Assembly (NCBI GenBank): GCA_918026815.1
Contig: CAKJVC010000202.1
Span: forward strand, 186,001 to 250,000
Direction: 5' to 3'
DNA from: Chalara sp. BL73
Lineage: Eukaryota > Ascomycota > Leotiomycetes > Helotiales
DNA length: 64,000 bases
In this document: positions 1 through 11,266 of the stretch, piece by piece
Layout of the letters: every line of letters starts with the position of its first letter
Position numbering within the stretch: the stretch's first letter is position 1
The notes under the pieces: model-generated
The model's input: only the letters and a program-made list of their open reading frames with translations
The model's database searches: none
Told to the model about the DNA's origin: nothing
Program-made: the position numbers and the translations under genes

Positions 1-155
1 TGTCGTGAAATATCCATTGATCTGATTTTATACCCACAACGCCCCAAAAGAACCACGTTGTATGTAGCCATTCTGTTCTTTAGTAACTGCACAAGCACTG
101 TTGCCCCAGAAAGTAGTTCTTCCGTCCCATAACCTGAACCCTTCCTCAAAACCGC

Positions 156-695
156 CTAGAACCCTCTCCCACCACCACGTCCACGACCGCCTCGGAAACC
201 TCCACGGCCTCTTGGTCCACCACGTCCTCGAGATCCGCCACGTCCACCGCGATCTCCAGTGGCCTCTTTTCTTGCCTTATTCTTGGGCTTTGGTGCGTCA
301 TCGATCAACAGCGTGTCTAAAGGTAGTGAATCAGGAAGGATGAAGTATCTAATTGTCGAGCCGCGGAGATTGATGGTGTCGAGGGAGACTGGGTCGCGAC
401 CACGTTGCGTCATTTTTACTGTGCGTAGAGCTGTATTCATTTGAGGAGATACAGATGTGATTGTGCCATGAATAATTGTGCCTTTTGAGCCATTAGCATA
501 TGTCTATCAGAAATAGGGAGAACATAACTACCATTCTTCAGTTCAATGGTGACCGTTTCATTTGCACATTTCATCAAGAACCTACCAGGGGCACAAGAGT
601 CAGTGAGAAGTTTTGCGCGGGAGCCTTGAAAGTAATTGCTCAGCTTTGCCAAATACAAAGGCACGACGTGGGAAAGCTTACCTAACGAGCTTCAT
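156..695 (-). CDS. SMD1: Small nuclear ribonucleoprotein SmD1
   Basis: Core Sm protein of the spliceosomal snRNPs; it forms part of the heptameric ring on U1, U2, U4 and U5 snRNA in the nucleus. Three exons join in phase: 695-682, 581-532 and 481-156, giving 129 residues. The first exon is only 14 coding bases (MKLVR). Visible family signatures are the Sm1 stretch [37 protein letters not shown], and the Sm2 stretch [18 protein letters not shown]. The C-terminal tail is RG/RGG-rich, as expected for SmD1, where arginine methylation and SMN-type binding occur. Length is close to the usual ~120. Identification rests on near-complete agreement with the SmD1 family pattern. Confidence 0.96.
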
Positions 696-1110
696 TGTAA
701 AGACTTCAGGTCCTTCAAATCTCCAGAATTAATATCTGCACTTATTATCAAGCTTGATGGTAGGTGCGAGATTCTTAAACTGCCCCTGGTGGTTTCGATC
801 CCCGACATTGAGCAATGCGATAGATTTAGTTATAATCACGTGATCAATAACAAGGCTGAAACTGAATGGCTGCTCTGGTGGCTCTGTGGAAAGGACCGTA
901 TATGCAAGATGGTGCATACGCTGTTAAGTTAGTACAGATCTGCCTCGGTTCCTAAGCCCGTATCTCTATAAGAAGATGAAAACCGTATACTAGAATGCAG
1001 GTTACACGAGTTGAAGTTGTCCTTCCCAGAAAATCAATTCTATTCATAATCTCTATCACTGCCTTTGGGTATAAATGAAGCATGGATCCTTCCATATCAT
1101 TTCATGATAT
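696..1110. other. Intergenic, no gene seen
   Basis: Lies between the SMD1 start and the PKR1 stop. It should hold the SMD1 promoter and PKR1 3' end. Only short unsupported open frames are present. Confidence 0.6.
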
Positions 1111-1554
1111 CTATCTATCTTTATCGGTCTCATTGTTATCAGACAGCTTCTCCCACTCATCCTCTGTACTGATCTCGGAATGTGGTGCTCCTCTATCTTT
1201 AAGCTCTCCCTTCGGCTCGAACACTTCAACTACTTTATTGCCAGCTTGCCCTGCTATGATGGTCTCTGCCTCCGTCTCTGTATCGTCATCCTGTTGGCCC
1301 TGTATTTGAAGCCGCTTCTTCTCTTCCTCCAGCCTCTGTTGCAGCTTGAGCTCTGCGACAAACCAGTTGATCGCCCACCATAGCCCCGCGCACAAGAATG
1401 ATAGAATGGCAAAGTGTATGCTATATGTCGCAACCAGGAGAAAGGCGAGAACCACTTGGAGGCCTGCGAAGGCTACATTTGTGGCAATAAGGAGGGACGA
1501 TGTGGGACCGGGAGTGAAGATAGATTGGAAAAGATCTGTGATGAAGGCTGACAT
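1111..1554 (-). CDS. PKR1: ER V-ATPase assembly factor Pkr1
   Basis: Small ER membrane protein that in yeast helps assemble the V0 sector of the vacuolar H+-ATPase. The 147-residue intronless frame begins MSAFITDLFQSIFTPGPT, the conserved amphipathic start of the family. Two hydrophobic segments follow at about residues 20-43 and 45-66, and then a charged coiled-coil-like KLQQRLEEEKKRLQ. The acidic tail ends EDEWEKLSDN. Length and two-segment layout match fungal Pkr1. It is tandem with SMD1 on the same strand without overlap. The match is to the family as a whole. Confidence 0.9.
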   Translation of the reverse strand: MSAFITDLFQSIFTPGPTSSLLIATNVAFAGLQVVLAFLLVATYSIHFAILSFLCAGLWWAINWFVAELKLQQRLEEEKKRLQIQGQQDDDTETEAETIIAGQAGNKVVEVFEPKGELKDRGAPHSEISTEDEWEKLSDNNETDKDR

Positions 1555-3580
1555 ATTTCTTAATTCGAGGACAACTTAGCAGTATTCGTGACTTGATAGT
1601 TTGTTGTTTGCGACTATAAGGAGTCAGAACTGGGTGTGGTCAATAAATAGGGAAACAGTGACAGCAATACCGTTCCCGAAAAGACCACGATTGCCGCAAA
1701 ATCTGAACGGCCAGATAAACCTCAAATTATAGCATGTATTGATGCCTGGGAAGCGTCTGAAGGATAGCGTGTGTTTATGCTGATTTTGTCGTTATGTTGA
1801 TTGATCATTGCGACCATGTAGACAGTATTCTTCCTGTAGTGAGGCTGCCTGCTACCTTACTGGCGCGCTCTGCCTGAAATCGGAACAGAGCAGATCGCCT
1901 CATCAAATTCAAACATCTGTGATATCACCATCAATGTTAAATCCATCGCCTTCAAATATCACAGCAGCATATAATTCTTCTAGATAAGCTGCATAGAAGA
2001 AGACACAACGCTCTTCTTACAAAAGCCTCGCGCTCCAGAACACTCAAAATATACCAGGGCAAGATGACGAAGTCTTAACAAGCACAATCAGGATGATCTC
2101 GTTAGATCACTGCTATTTGGTTAACGCAAATATTTCAGTGAGTTTGAAAATAGGGTATAATGGCGATATTATGGTTTGCTCTAGAGCCAGTGCTCAATGA
2201 TAATACTATTTTTTAGTTGAAAAGCACTTTTCACAACTTTGATTTATTTTTTGGCTTCCAGTTACGCATCAGATTTGAGTACCTCGAGGCTAGCTAGTAC
2301 ATGACTGAGAGGAAGCAATGCTGTAGCTATCATTGGAAAGTCACATTAAGCATTAAGTATATCATCAATCGAGGGACCTGCAAATTTCTGCCTCGGGTAA
2401 TATGTAAATGGCGAAGAACTCCGGATCGGAGGCTTCAGTCTGCCTGCCAAGCAGATTGGTGTCTACTCTGTATTGTATTGTGGGCCCCTTGGGCAGTTCC
2501 CAAATGTTGAGGCAAATCATTTCAACATGCTCATTATGCCCAGAATTTGTGTTCGTGGAATGCAGTGCCCAAGTAATGCAAGGCAAGACCTCGAAACGCC
2601 CAGTTTATACTACATTGGATAGAGTCGAAGCGGGATACCGGCAAATCAGTATTTACTGGTGTAAGCCAGTAGCTGACTATCGCATGATAATGTTGTCTCG
2701 AGATTTGAGCATGCGCGACAACAAGCCGGAATTCCGAGTTGAAATTGTGTTCTTAAGCAGTAGACTTCGGCTCTGTAGGAGCTCTGTGAGCATCATCTTG
2801 AATCTCCCCAATGGCCATTTCATGTGTTTCCATTGTTAGGGCTCACCTAGTTTTCATTTATTGAGCCTCATCTTCTTGATAGCCTATGGCATTGGCCAGA
2901 CTCCCTGACAGAAAAATGTATAAGGTGGTAGCCGCCCTAATCTACCCCGCTCGAGCGGTATACTTTTCTTCGATTACTTGTTTGCCCTACCGCACTCTTA
3001 TCACTGTTCATGGCGCTGGCTGCATGTTATCACACAATTTGCATGTTGTGTAACGCGAAAGGGAGCGTTAGCCAATGAAAATTTGCTTGGACAACATGGG
3101 CCGCCTCACTTTTTTCAACTGAGCCGCAATGAAATTGACAGAGGACCATGAAAATAATGTGGCTTCAGAATATGCTCAGCTGGGAATGCCACTCCTGCAG
3201 CTTGGCAGGGCTGTTGGCTGCTGAAGTCCGTTGCATGTCCTCACCACATATTAATCAACCTATGTAGATGCACAAGGGCCTGGAGTGTAGCCTGAGCACT
3301 TCAAACTCAGCGCTGCTCTCAATACTTACTAGCAATTTTGAATTTTGGCGAGGACCTCGTCTTTAGATAGCTAACGGTTGTATAACTCACTGCCGGCAAA
3401 TTCTCCTTTGACGTGCTACAACACCAGGGCATGAGACGCAGAGCATTTTTCAATGATCTACATCCGTGTTACCAGCTCGAGCCAGAAAAACTGAAGTAGT
3501 AGCATACCATTTCATCCTGCTCAATGCTTGAGGTTGATCCATCCTAGTGGACCCAGATATAACTAGTGTGAAGTGCAAAA
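1555..3580. other. 2 kb gap, no convincing gene
   Basis: The longest open frame here (2408-2839, plus) has no recognisable motif, no codon bias like its neighbours and a competing frame on the other strand, so it is not called. The last ~500 bases should contain the promoter of the NLR-like gene that begins at 3581. Confidence 0.5.
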
Positions 3581-6500
3581 ATGTCACAAATTGGAATCAC
3601 TGGGCATAATTCCGCCACTTTGGCCCAAACGAACAGTCGTAGGCTTGATGAAATGGACGAGCTTTGGAACAAAGCAGGTAGTTTGGGCTTGAATGATGAC
3701 CAGAAATTTTCCAGCAGGGACGAGGACTACGATGTGGACTTCAAGTGAAGCTCAATCATTCATCAGCACAAACAGCTTTGGTACTAATTGCTCCATAGTG
3801 ACACAAGAAAGTTCGCTGTGCTCCGATGGGAGGATCTACTTAAAGGAACGGCGGAGAAACTCACAAACGAAGACCGACAAGCCATCACCCGTTTTCACGA
3901 ATGGCAGACTCTGACTACAGAAATCCAAAGCAAGGTCACAGATCCTTTAGCAAGTCCAGCAATGAAACGCGAGATGTCAAAGATATATCAACTTCCTCGC
4001 AATCTCGGATTTCTTGCGAGGGAGTTCATGAATTTGGTAAAACCAAATACCCTCAGTTTTGAGCTTTTATGGGGATTAGTGCACCTGAATCTTAGAGTAC
4101 GTAAATTGAACCTCCTTCCAGGGCATCTGCCGATTACCATTTCCATAGTACTCCTATTCATCTTTGGATAGATTGAAACGTACAACCGAGACATTGAACA
4201 GGCTTCGAAATGTGGTTGCGAGGTTCAACAAGATCGTTCCTATGCTCGATGATGCCAATGAGGCATTGCTTGCTGTGGTAGACTTCCTTGATCCATGCAT
4301 TACAATATTGGTCGACTCAATCACATATCTTCATAAATGCTCTGTAGGTAAGCGATGTTCCGATTCGACTGGCGGATGATGAGATAGTAAATTATACCAT
4401 CATAGATGCCAAAGCCGAGAAGGATTGGCCAGACCTTAACAGCAACATCAATGCTCAGCTTCTGAACTTGAATGAGATGGTGAAACATGTGAGCGACATG
4501 AATATCTATACGAAAGCTACACAAGACCGGAATATCAGGAATCTTTCAATGCGTCATGCTATGATCCCGTAAGATTCATTCCTATGCCACATCCTTCCCA
4601 TCTTGGACAGTTCCTAAAATTTCATTCCCTCCATGAATTTACAAGCAATGCTGATAAATTGCAAGTGAGGCAGAGGAAGCTGGTGCGTTTCCTATCCTCA
4701 GTCTACAACAGAAACAAAATCCTAGGTTCTTCGGTCGCCAAAATGAATTGGAAAGTATAGAGAGATATCTCGCCCCAAACAGAACCCAGGATTCACTCCA
4801 GTCATACACACTTCATGGGAAAAGAGGGGTCGGAAAGACAGAAGTCGCCGTACAATTCGCATACACCAATCGCTGCGACTTCGATGCTATTTTCTGGGTT
4901 CAATGCGAGACGGTAAGTTAACTTCTAGAATGTCATTTTTGAATGCTAGGCAGTATGTACAAGGACCTTAAGAGCAGAAAAAGAGCCTCTACAGTTGTGG
5001 TTCGTTGGCTACAAACATGGCGTAGGAGCTAGCGGCATCTGTATATCAATTTGATTCAATCAATTAGTTTAAATGAGCAATTACTAATTTACAACTTCTA
5101 GTCTGTTTCAATTCGTGAGAGTTTTACTGAGATGGCAATGAAATTAGAACTGCCCGGCACAGACAGGGAAGGCCGTCATGAGGAAAACCTATGTATGACC
5201 TAATCTTCATACTGATTTTTCAAATTATTGGGAGGGCCTAGAGCCTGGGGACTATCCCAGGAGCCGCTTTGTATCACTGTTCTGCCCACGGAGTTCCTAC
5301 CCAAATCTTTGTTATTAGAATGCTAATTAGCTGCAGTGGCCGTGCAGAACTGGTTGAAGAGGACAAGTAAGCGATTATTAGCTATTAAATCTTTGAAATA
5401 TATTCTAACTTCTTTACAGAAAAGACTTGGTTACTGATATTTGACAATGCCGGTAAGAATTGAAAGTCCACTTGCAGCCAAATCTTCGCTAAAGCCATTT
5501 AAGAAAAGGACCAAGTCCTCCAGAAATATTGGCCTGTCGGAGCCAGTGGTGCCATCCTCATTACTACTCGTAAATACTATAATTTTGTTAAGGATCTCAA
5601 ACGCAAAGGTGAAACGATAAAACCTTTTGATCCCAAGCAAAGCTGGGATCTTTTGTTGCATTTGCTTGGCGAGGAGTGGGAGAAACAAGAGCAGGAGGGC
5701 CGTCTTCCACAGTCAGAAATGACTGCAGCGAGGCTTATGCTCCAGAAACTAGAGGGTCTAGCTCTTGCTATACAACAGGCAGCTAATTTGATAAAAAACC
5801 CCAACATTGGCGGGCCTACCATTGCAAAGACTTACGAATCATTCAAAGAGAAAAGTCGAATCCTCCCAGATCGACATTCTAAACCTCGACCGTCTTCAGA
5901 AAGAGCCCTGGATGCTTTATGGGATGTAAGTTTAGTCTGCACTCATTTTTTTTTCTCGGTAGAATTAGATCTTCTTTAGGTATCTCAAGACCATTTGTAT
6001 CAGTCCCAAGACTGCTCCAAAGTTCTTGAGCTTATGAGGATTTTATAAGTATACAATGCTAAGCTGTTGAACAGATGAATTTCAATTCGTTGGGGATGAA
6101 CGCGCGGGCACTCCTGGGAGTTCTTGCATGGCTATCTCCTGGTTAGTTCTCAAGAACAACCTTGATCGCCATATGTTTACTCACTAATCTCTAGATTCTA
6201 TTCTGGTTGATCTATTCTTACCACAAAACCAGGCAGCTTTGTATGGCCCACTCGAGTTCTGTCGCCAAGACTCAATTCACCTTGATTCAAAGAATCGAGC
6301 ATCACTTGTCAATACTATCACGCCCTCAAGTGGATTCATGAAAGCAGTTAAAGAGTTGGCAGATAAATCTCTTATCAAATATGAAGGCCGGTACCTTTCC
6401 ATCCATCGCATGGTACAGGAAGCAGTCAACGTAAGCCAGTCAATTCTACTTCTCATTATTTGACAAAGCATTATGCAACATAGCTAAAATGCTCTTCCCT

Positions 6501-7980
6501 AAGCTAATAATAGATTAATACTAACATTTCAATAGTTCCATGATGAAGATGATCTCAAAGACTGCTTTGACATGGCTTCCAGGCTAGTCTATGAGCAATT
6601 TCCGAAACAAGATACAGATGAGAGTCTCTACAAGAAGTGGAGTATCTGTGCAAGCTACATCCATCACGGTGTCTATCTTGGGAAAAAAGTTTCAGGAGAA
6701 TACGCAAGAAGCGATATTATCAGAGGATCGGGCTTCTTTGTCAAGCTTCTAAGCAATTGCGCATGGTAATTACTGATCTAGTCTTGCGATTCTCATGTTC
6801 TAATTTATATAGGTACTTGTATGAAGTCGGCGACTATGAGGGGTCCAAACGCTTAGTTGATACCGCAATCATGGCATGTGAGGACAAGACAACGCTTCAA
6901 TATGCACAACTTCGAGATATCGAAGGTTCTAGTTTTTTTGATCTGAATCGGTTATCAGAGTGTCGTGACTCTTGGGAAGCCGTTCTTAGGATTCGGATAG
7001 AACGCCTCCCAAGCGACCATGCTCGAGGTAAGAGTGCATTACAATTTATCAGTGCTTTTTCTGAATCTAGTAGTTGCTACAATTCATAACAATCTCGGAA
7101 ATCTGGAAACCGCATCCGGAGATTTCGCAGTGGCTGAAGAACATTATGAGAGAGCTAGTTTGATTTGGCAGAATGGCCAGGATGAAACAGCATACCAATT
7201 AGCCTTGACTTATCTTTGCTTGGGAAGGTGAGTAAATACACTCTCTTGTGCCTCTTAAGGTCTACTAGTCTGCTAAATACACAATACAGAATGCACACCC
7301 TTCAACGAGAGTTGGATGAGGCGGATAGGATAGTAGCTCGAGCCGAGACTTTGTTCATACGTCTACTTGGCGGTGATAAGGGATTGATGTCTCAGTAAGT
7401 GACTGCAAATAATTCTATTCGTATAAATCATAGTCCCTGCTAAAATACAACCTAGCGTACATTTGTGTCAGGGCAAGATACACTTCCTACGGGGTCGTCA
7501 GCACTGGTCACTAGCAAGACGATCTTACGATTCTTGTCTCGTGATTGGACTTCAAGAGTTCCCCATCCACCCTCTAACTGGTGCCGCTTATTACGCTATT
7601 GCCTGTTTAGAATTTGCGCAAGGTCACGCAGGTGCTGCAAAGTATGGCCAAGTGTCGGATATTGCGTGACATTATGAACTAACGAGCACAGAATTTGGCT
7701 GGATAAATCACTCTCCATTGCGCAACTTCGTAGTCCTACGCGCGATGATGGTGTCATAACCAGAATTCTGTGGAAGACATCGCAGGTTTTGGAGAGCTCC
7801 ACTTTGGGTGAATATGCTGGTGAAGCCGCGGCATTGAAAAAGAGAGCTGTGGATGCTCGGGATGATCTCCTCGCAAGTGGCGAAGGAGGCTTTACTTCCT
7901 CTGCAATCAATGACGATGATGCCTACCGTGATGTGGATGAAGTCGGTTTTGATGCTCTTGTTCCTCTTTTCTACAGGTAA
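3581..7980 (+). CDS. NB-ARC/TPR NLR-like STAND protein, copy 1
   Basis: Predicted signal-transducing NTPase of the fungal NLR-like class; such proteins are linked to non-self recognition. Seventeen exons join in phase to 1044 residues: 3581-3744, 3799-4096, 4149-4347, 4406-4568, 4666-4912, 5102-5192, 5331-5366, 5420-5452, 5504-5925, 6075-6141, 6195-6430, 6536-6765, 6813-7027, 7074-7227, 7290-7394, 7456-7641, 7692-7980. The N-terminal ~270 residues are helical with WGLVHLNLR, resembling DUF7708-type domains. The NB-ARC follows: FFGRQNELE, P-loop GKRGVGKT near residue 325, Walker B LLIFDNA near 405, sensor ILITTR near 430 and LEGLALAI near 495. TPR-like helices run from ~730 to the end (NLGNLETASGDFAVAEEHY). 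No stop or frameshift was found. Exon boundaries agree with the paralog at 15871-20037. Confidence 0.88.
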
Positions 7981-8792
7981 CGTACCATTATTTCAGAGCA
8001 GGGCACACCATAATGTTCTATAAAAGTTTCTAGCTTAAGAAAAGGAATTCCGTTTCCCAATTAGTGCCTCCTCATAGACTGCATTCTCTTTAATTTTTCA
8101 TGGTGCCTTGCCCGTTGTATAGGAACGCTTGTAGGCCCCTTTCAAGTCAAGAACTTGTGATAGTAATGAATAGGAATTGACATAGGTCACATGCTACTTC
8201 CTAATTAAACCTATGATAAACCACTCACAAGGCTTTATGTTAGGATTCGGTGATTTGCTTTGAAATCTTAGAGAAGTTCAATAAGATGTTGTTCATTGAT
8301 GATCAGGTGATCACGATTGCGGCTGACCTATTTTAGGGATTGGGATACCCAGCTACCATGGGGCTCGAGGAGAAAGCACATTCTACCTGGTCAGGAATGT
8401 CCAAACAATACGCTATCAATAATCGCTGAGTTTGCGGTGCCAAATTGTGTTATATCGATTGGGCTTGAACATTAAAGTGGAGAAATATCAATATCATGGT
8501 CAAAGCTCACTAAATAGAATATCTTTTCATCTTTGGGCTAAATGAGTTTCAACGCCTCCTACAGGTTGATGTCTACAAAAATATTTTGCTCGGATCGAGG
8601 TATCATCAATAATGTCAATTTTTTGACTCCAAATCCGTACATTCGAAAGATAAAGCAGACACACACCGAACCGCCCTCCTCTAGAGCCGTGTTTATTTGC
8701 ACAAACAAAAAGCAGATCACTCGATAGGTTCAGAACAGAAAAGTATATGGCTCTACATGTGCTGATTACATCTAAGTTCTACTGCAGTTGGC
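7981..8792. other. Intergenic, no gene seen
   Basis: Convergent spacer between the NLR-like gene and the broken AsaB-like gene. AT-rich, with only short frames. Confidence 0.55.
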
Positions 8793-9920
8793 CTACAGCT
8801 TCGTAATTACCACCGACTAAGTCTCAATACTCTCTCTCAGCGAGGCATTGCCAGATGCGATTGGATTTCCGAAAGACACGTGAGGACAGGCTTCAAGTTG
8901 TTAGCGGATTTATTTTGTCTGCATTAGAGTCAAAATTACATCGTCCATGGGTTCCGGCTTTCGTATCGTACATGACAAAGGCGAATGGTTCCTTGTTCGT
9001 TTGATTGGAAAGCCAGTACCTACTTCAGTCAGTAACTGCCAACGAACCATTTGAGAGTTGCAAGTGCCAACCATTTGTGAGATTTATTGTACTTGAGGTA
9101 GTAGACCTCACCGACGCGATCTGGAAGAACACGATCTGCGGCAACAAGATATCCAGGAAGTACCGAGCGACTGTCACAAAGAGCGAGTGGTCTGTCCTCC
9201 AACGCCGGTAGCAAGCTGCACCAGGTGCTGTTCGTGTCAGTCAATAGCGATATTGCAATTAGGCTTGGTTTATTGCAGATCCACCTGATGATTCGCACGC
9301 GATATCCTCCACATGGATTTAAGAAAGTTTCCTGCTCGCAGTCTCCGAGGTTTCTGACGATAATATCCTTTCCATATTTGATTGTAATGTCTTACAAATG
9401 TTTTAGACGTCGAACTTTCATGCAGTATAATGACACCAATGCCTCTTACCATTGTATGCACCCCGTGCTGGTCCCTCTTGATGGAGTAGGTTATTCAAGT
9501 CAATTTGATCTCTATGATGGACAATGTTCGTGGCCTAGAATCATAACACTTAACATAGACTGCCTTCAAGGTTTCGGCGAGGAGTTGCTCAGTTTCTCTT
9601 CTATACTGTTGAATTGCGTCGGCGGAATCAAATTGGGCAACAGAACTTGCATGCGAAAGAACCCCGAAACCGTCGTTCTCAAGTAGAACTCGGCTATCCA
9701 AGTCTCTGATATCAGTAATATCTACTAGATGTGTCTCGAATTCTAGATTATCCACCCGGACTTTGTCTGGACCAAACCCATCGCGCGGGAGAAAGAAACA
9801 CCAGTAAGGCTTGTCGCGTTGGTATAGTTCGAGGTCTTGTAGATATCTCGAAAGCATCAATGAAAATGTCAGCTCGGGGCGTTGCACGACTTACTCAATG
9901 TATGCATTAACATTCGGCAT
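8793..9920 (-). pseudogene. AsaB-like oxygenase pseudogene (copy 1)
   Basis: Clear paralog of the intact gene at 22408-23505. It starts MPNVNAYIE at 9920 and has an extra intron right after that exon. Conserved blocks follow: KPYWCFFLPRDGF, VKCYDSR, WCSLLPALEDRPLALCDSRS, DRVGEVYYLKYNKSHKW, EPFAFVMYDT and CPHVSF. Two lesions are visible relative to copy 2. Four bases are missing near 9526, just after CYDSRPR, which shifts the frame and leads to a stop within ~10 codons. A TAG at 8817-8819 also falls where copy 2 reads on, eight codons before the ancestral-type stop at 8793-8795. Splice sites are otherwise largely kept, so the decay looks recent. The family includes AsaB and CmcJ-like hydroxylase/desaturases of secondary metabolism; the activity of this lineage is unknown. 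Confidence 0.8.
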
Positions 9921-11266
9921 GTTGCTATATCCAATGCTTGATCTTCAAGTTAATCTTCATTCATGTCTGCTCAACTGCTGAAGAGAGATGACTTTGGACT
10001 CCCATATATATTCCGCAAATCACGAGGGCCTTCCTACTTGACATGGCCCATCTCAGCCGTATCTTATTTGCCTATACTACACGACAGAGTGCGAGTTGCC
10101 TGGTGTGGGTAGAGGTGGCGAAACCGCAAGCGATCCTTATTCGTGTTTGCGGCTTTAGTTAAGGCGATTTCCAAGCAACCACTTCTGGAATCTTACATTT
10201 TTACGCCATCCATTCGCAAGTTCATGCTCAGAGAAGGTCAATTAGACTTCCGACCGTTACGAGATAAATTTAGAAAACTCACATTACTTCACATTTCATG
10301 GAGTTCTTGGGGAACTTGTGGCACATACTGAACTATGATTTTGGAGAATATTCACTCATCACTTATTAACTAAATCACATTTACGTCCAAAGCTCTTGTT
10401 ATCATTTTTTCACATGCAATTACAGAATAAGCCTATGCATCATTGCTGTATTAGAGTCGCCTACTTTGAAGTAACTCATCGAGTCTGTGTCCAACCTCTA
10501 ATGTTCTTTCATAAGCCGTTTACTTACTCTTTCCCAAAGAATAGCAACCTCTTTTTGGTGACTCTAACAGAGCCTCTCCACCGTTACTTCAGCATTTCAG
10601 AATCATGGCGTAATCGTGTGCGTTACATCTGACACATAACACCAAAGGTGCGTTATTATTAGTGCAGCCGCGGGCAACAATTGATAAAAGCAGCGAGCCG
10701 TCTGTGTGTTGGAATTGGTGAGCCTGTTCATTGGTATTTGCCAGCCAGCAAGGCGTTGATGTTGGGGTCTCTACGCCTGCACAAGGTTCAATGTAGTCTT
10801 GGTTACACAAGAAGATGCATGTAGCTGCGAAGCCTCGGTCAACGATGATAGTCGCTATCAGATAGCGAGTCTGCCTTACCCGACCATTTACTCGTTTTTT
10901 TAAGGCAATTCATGAGGCAGCGCCTTTGTATTGTTTAAGGAGAAAGAGAGAAGGTGCTAGTAGAACTCCGCGCAACCGATTCTACTTTCTGTCTTTGCGC
11001 GACGAAATATTACAGGTAAACTTCAACGTGCTTGATTCGCATCACATAGCCTCAACCGAATACCAAAGCATTCTCTGCAACTGTGCCTGGACTTATGGTT
11101 CGTCAGCTATGGATGAAAGGCGTTCTGACAGCATAAATGAAATGCCTTTCAATTCAGCCACTGCAGTGACCGACTTAAGCAAGATTGTGAGTTCATCAGC
11201 CAGTATATATGGAGAACCTGCTATGGGATTTTCAATTGATTGTTCACGAAGAAGAATATTTCAAGC
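9921..11266. other. Intergenic, no convincing gene
   Basis: Separates the divergently transcribed broken oxygenase (minus) and membrane-family copy A (plus). An open stretch at 11109-11189 (MDERRSDSINE) ends at a GT and could be an upstream exon of copy A, but I could not join it in phase. Confidence 0.45.

Noticed and set aside
2408..2839. 143-codon open frame, plus strand
   Set aside because: No domain, no splice extension, and an equally long competing minus-strand frame; looks like chance.
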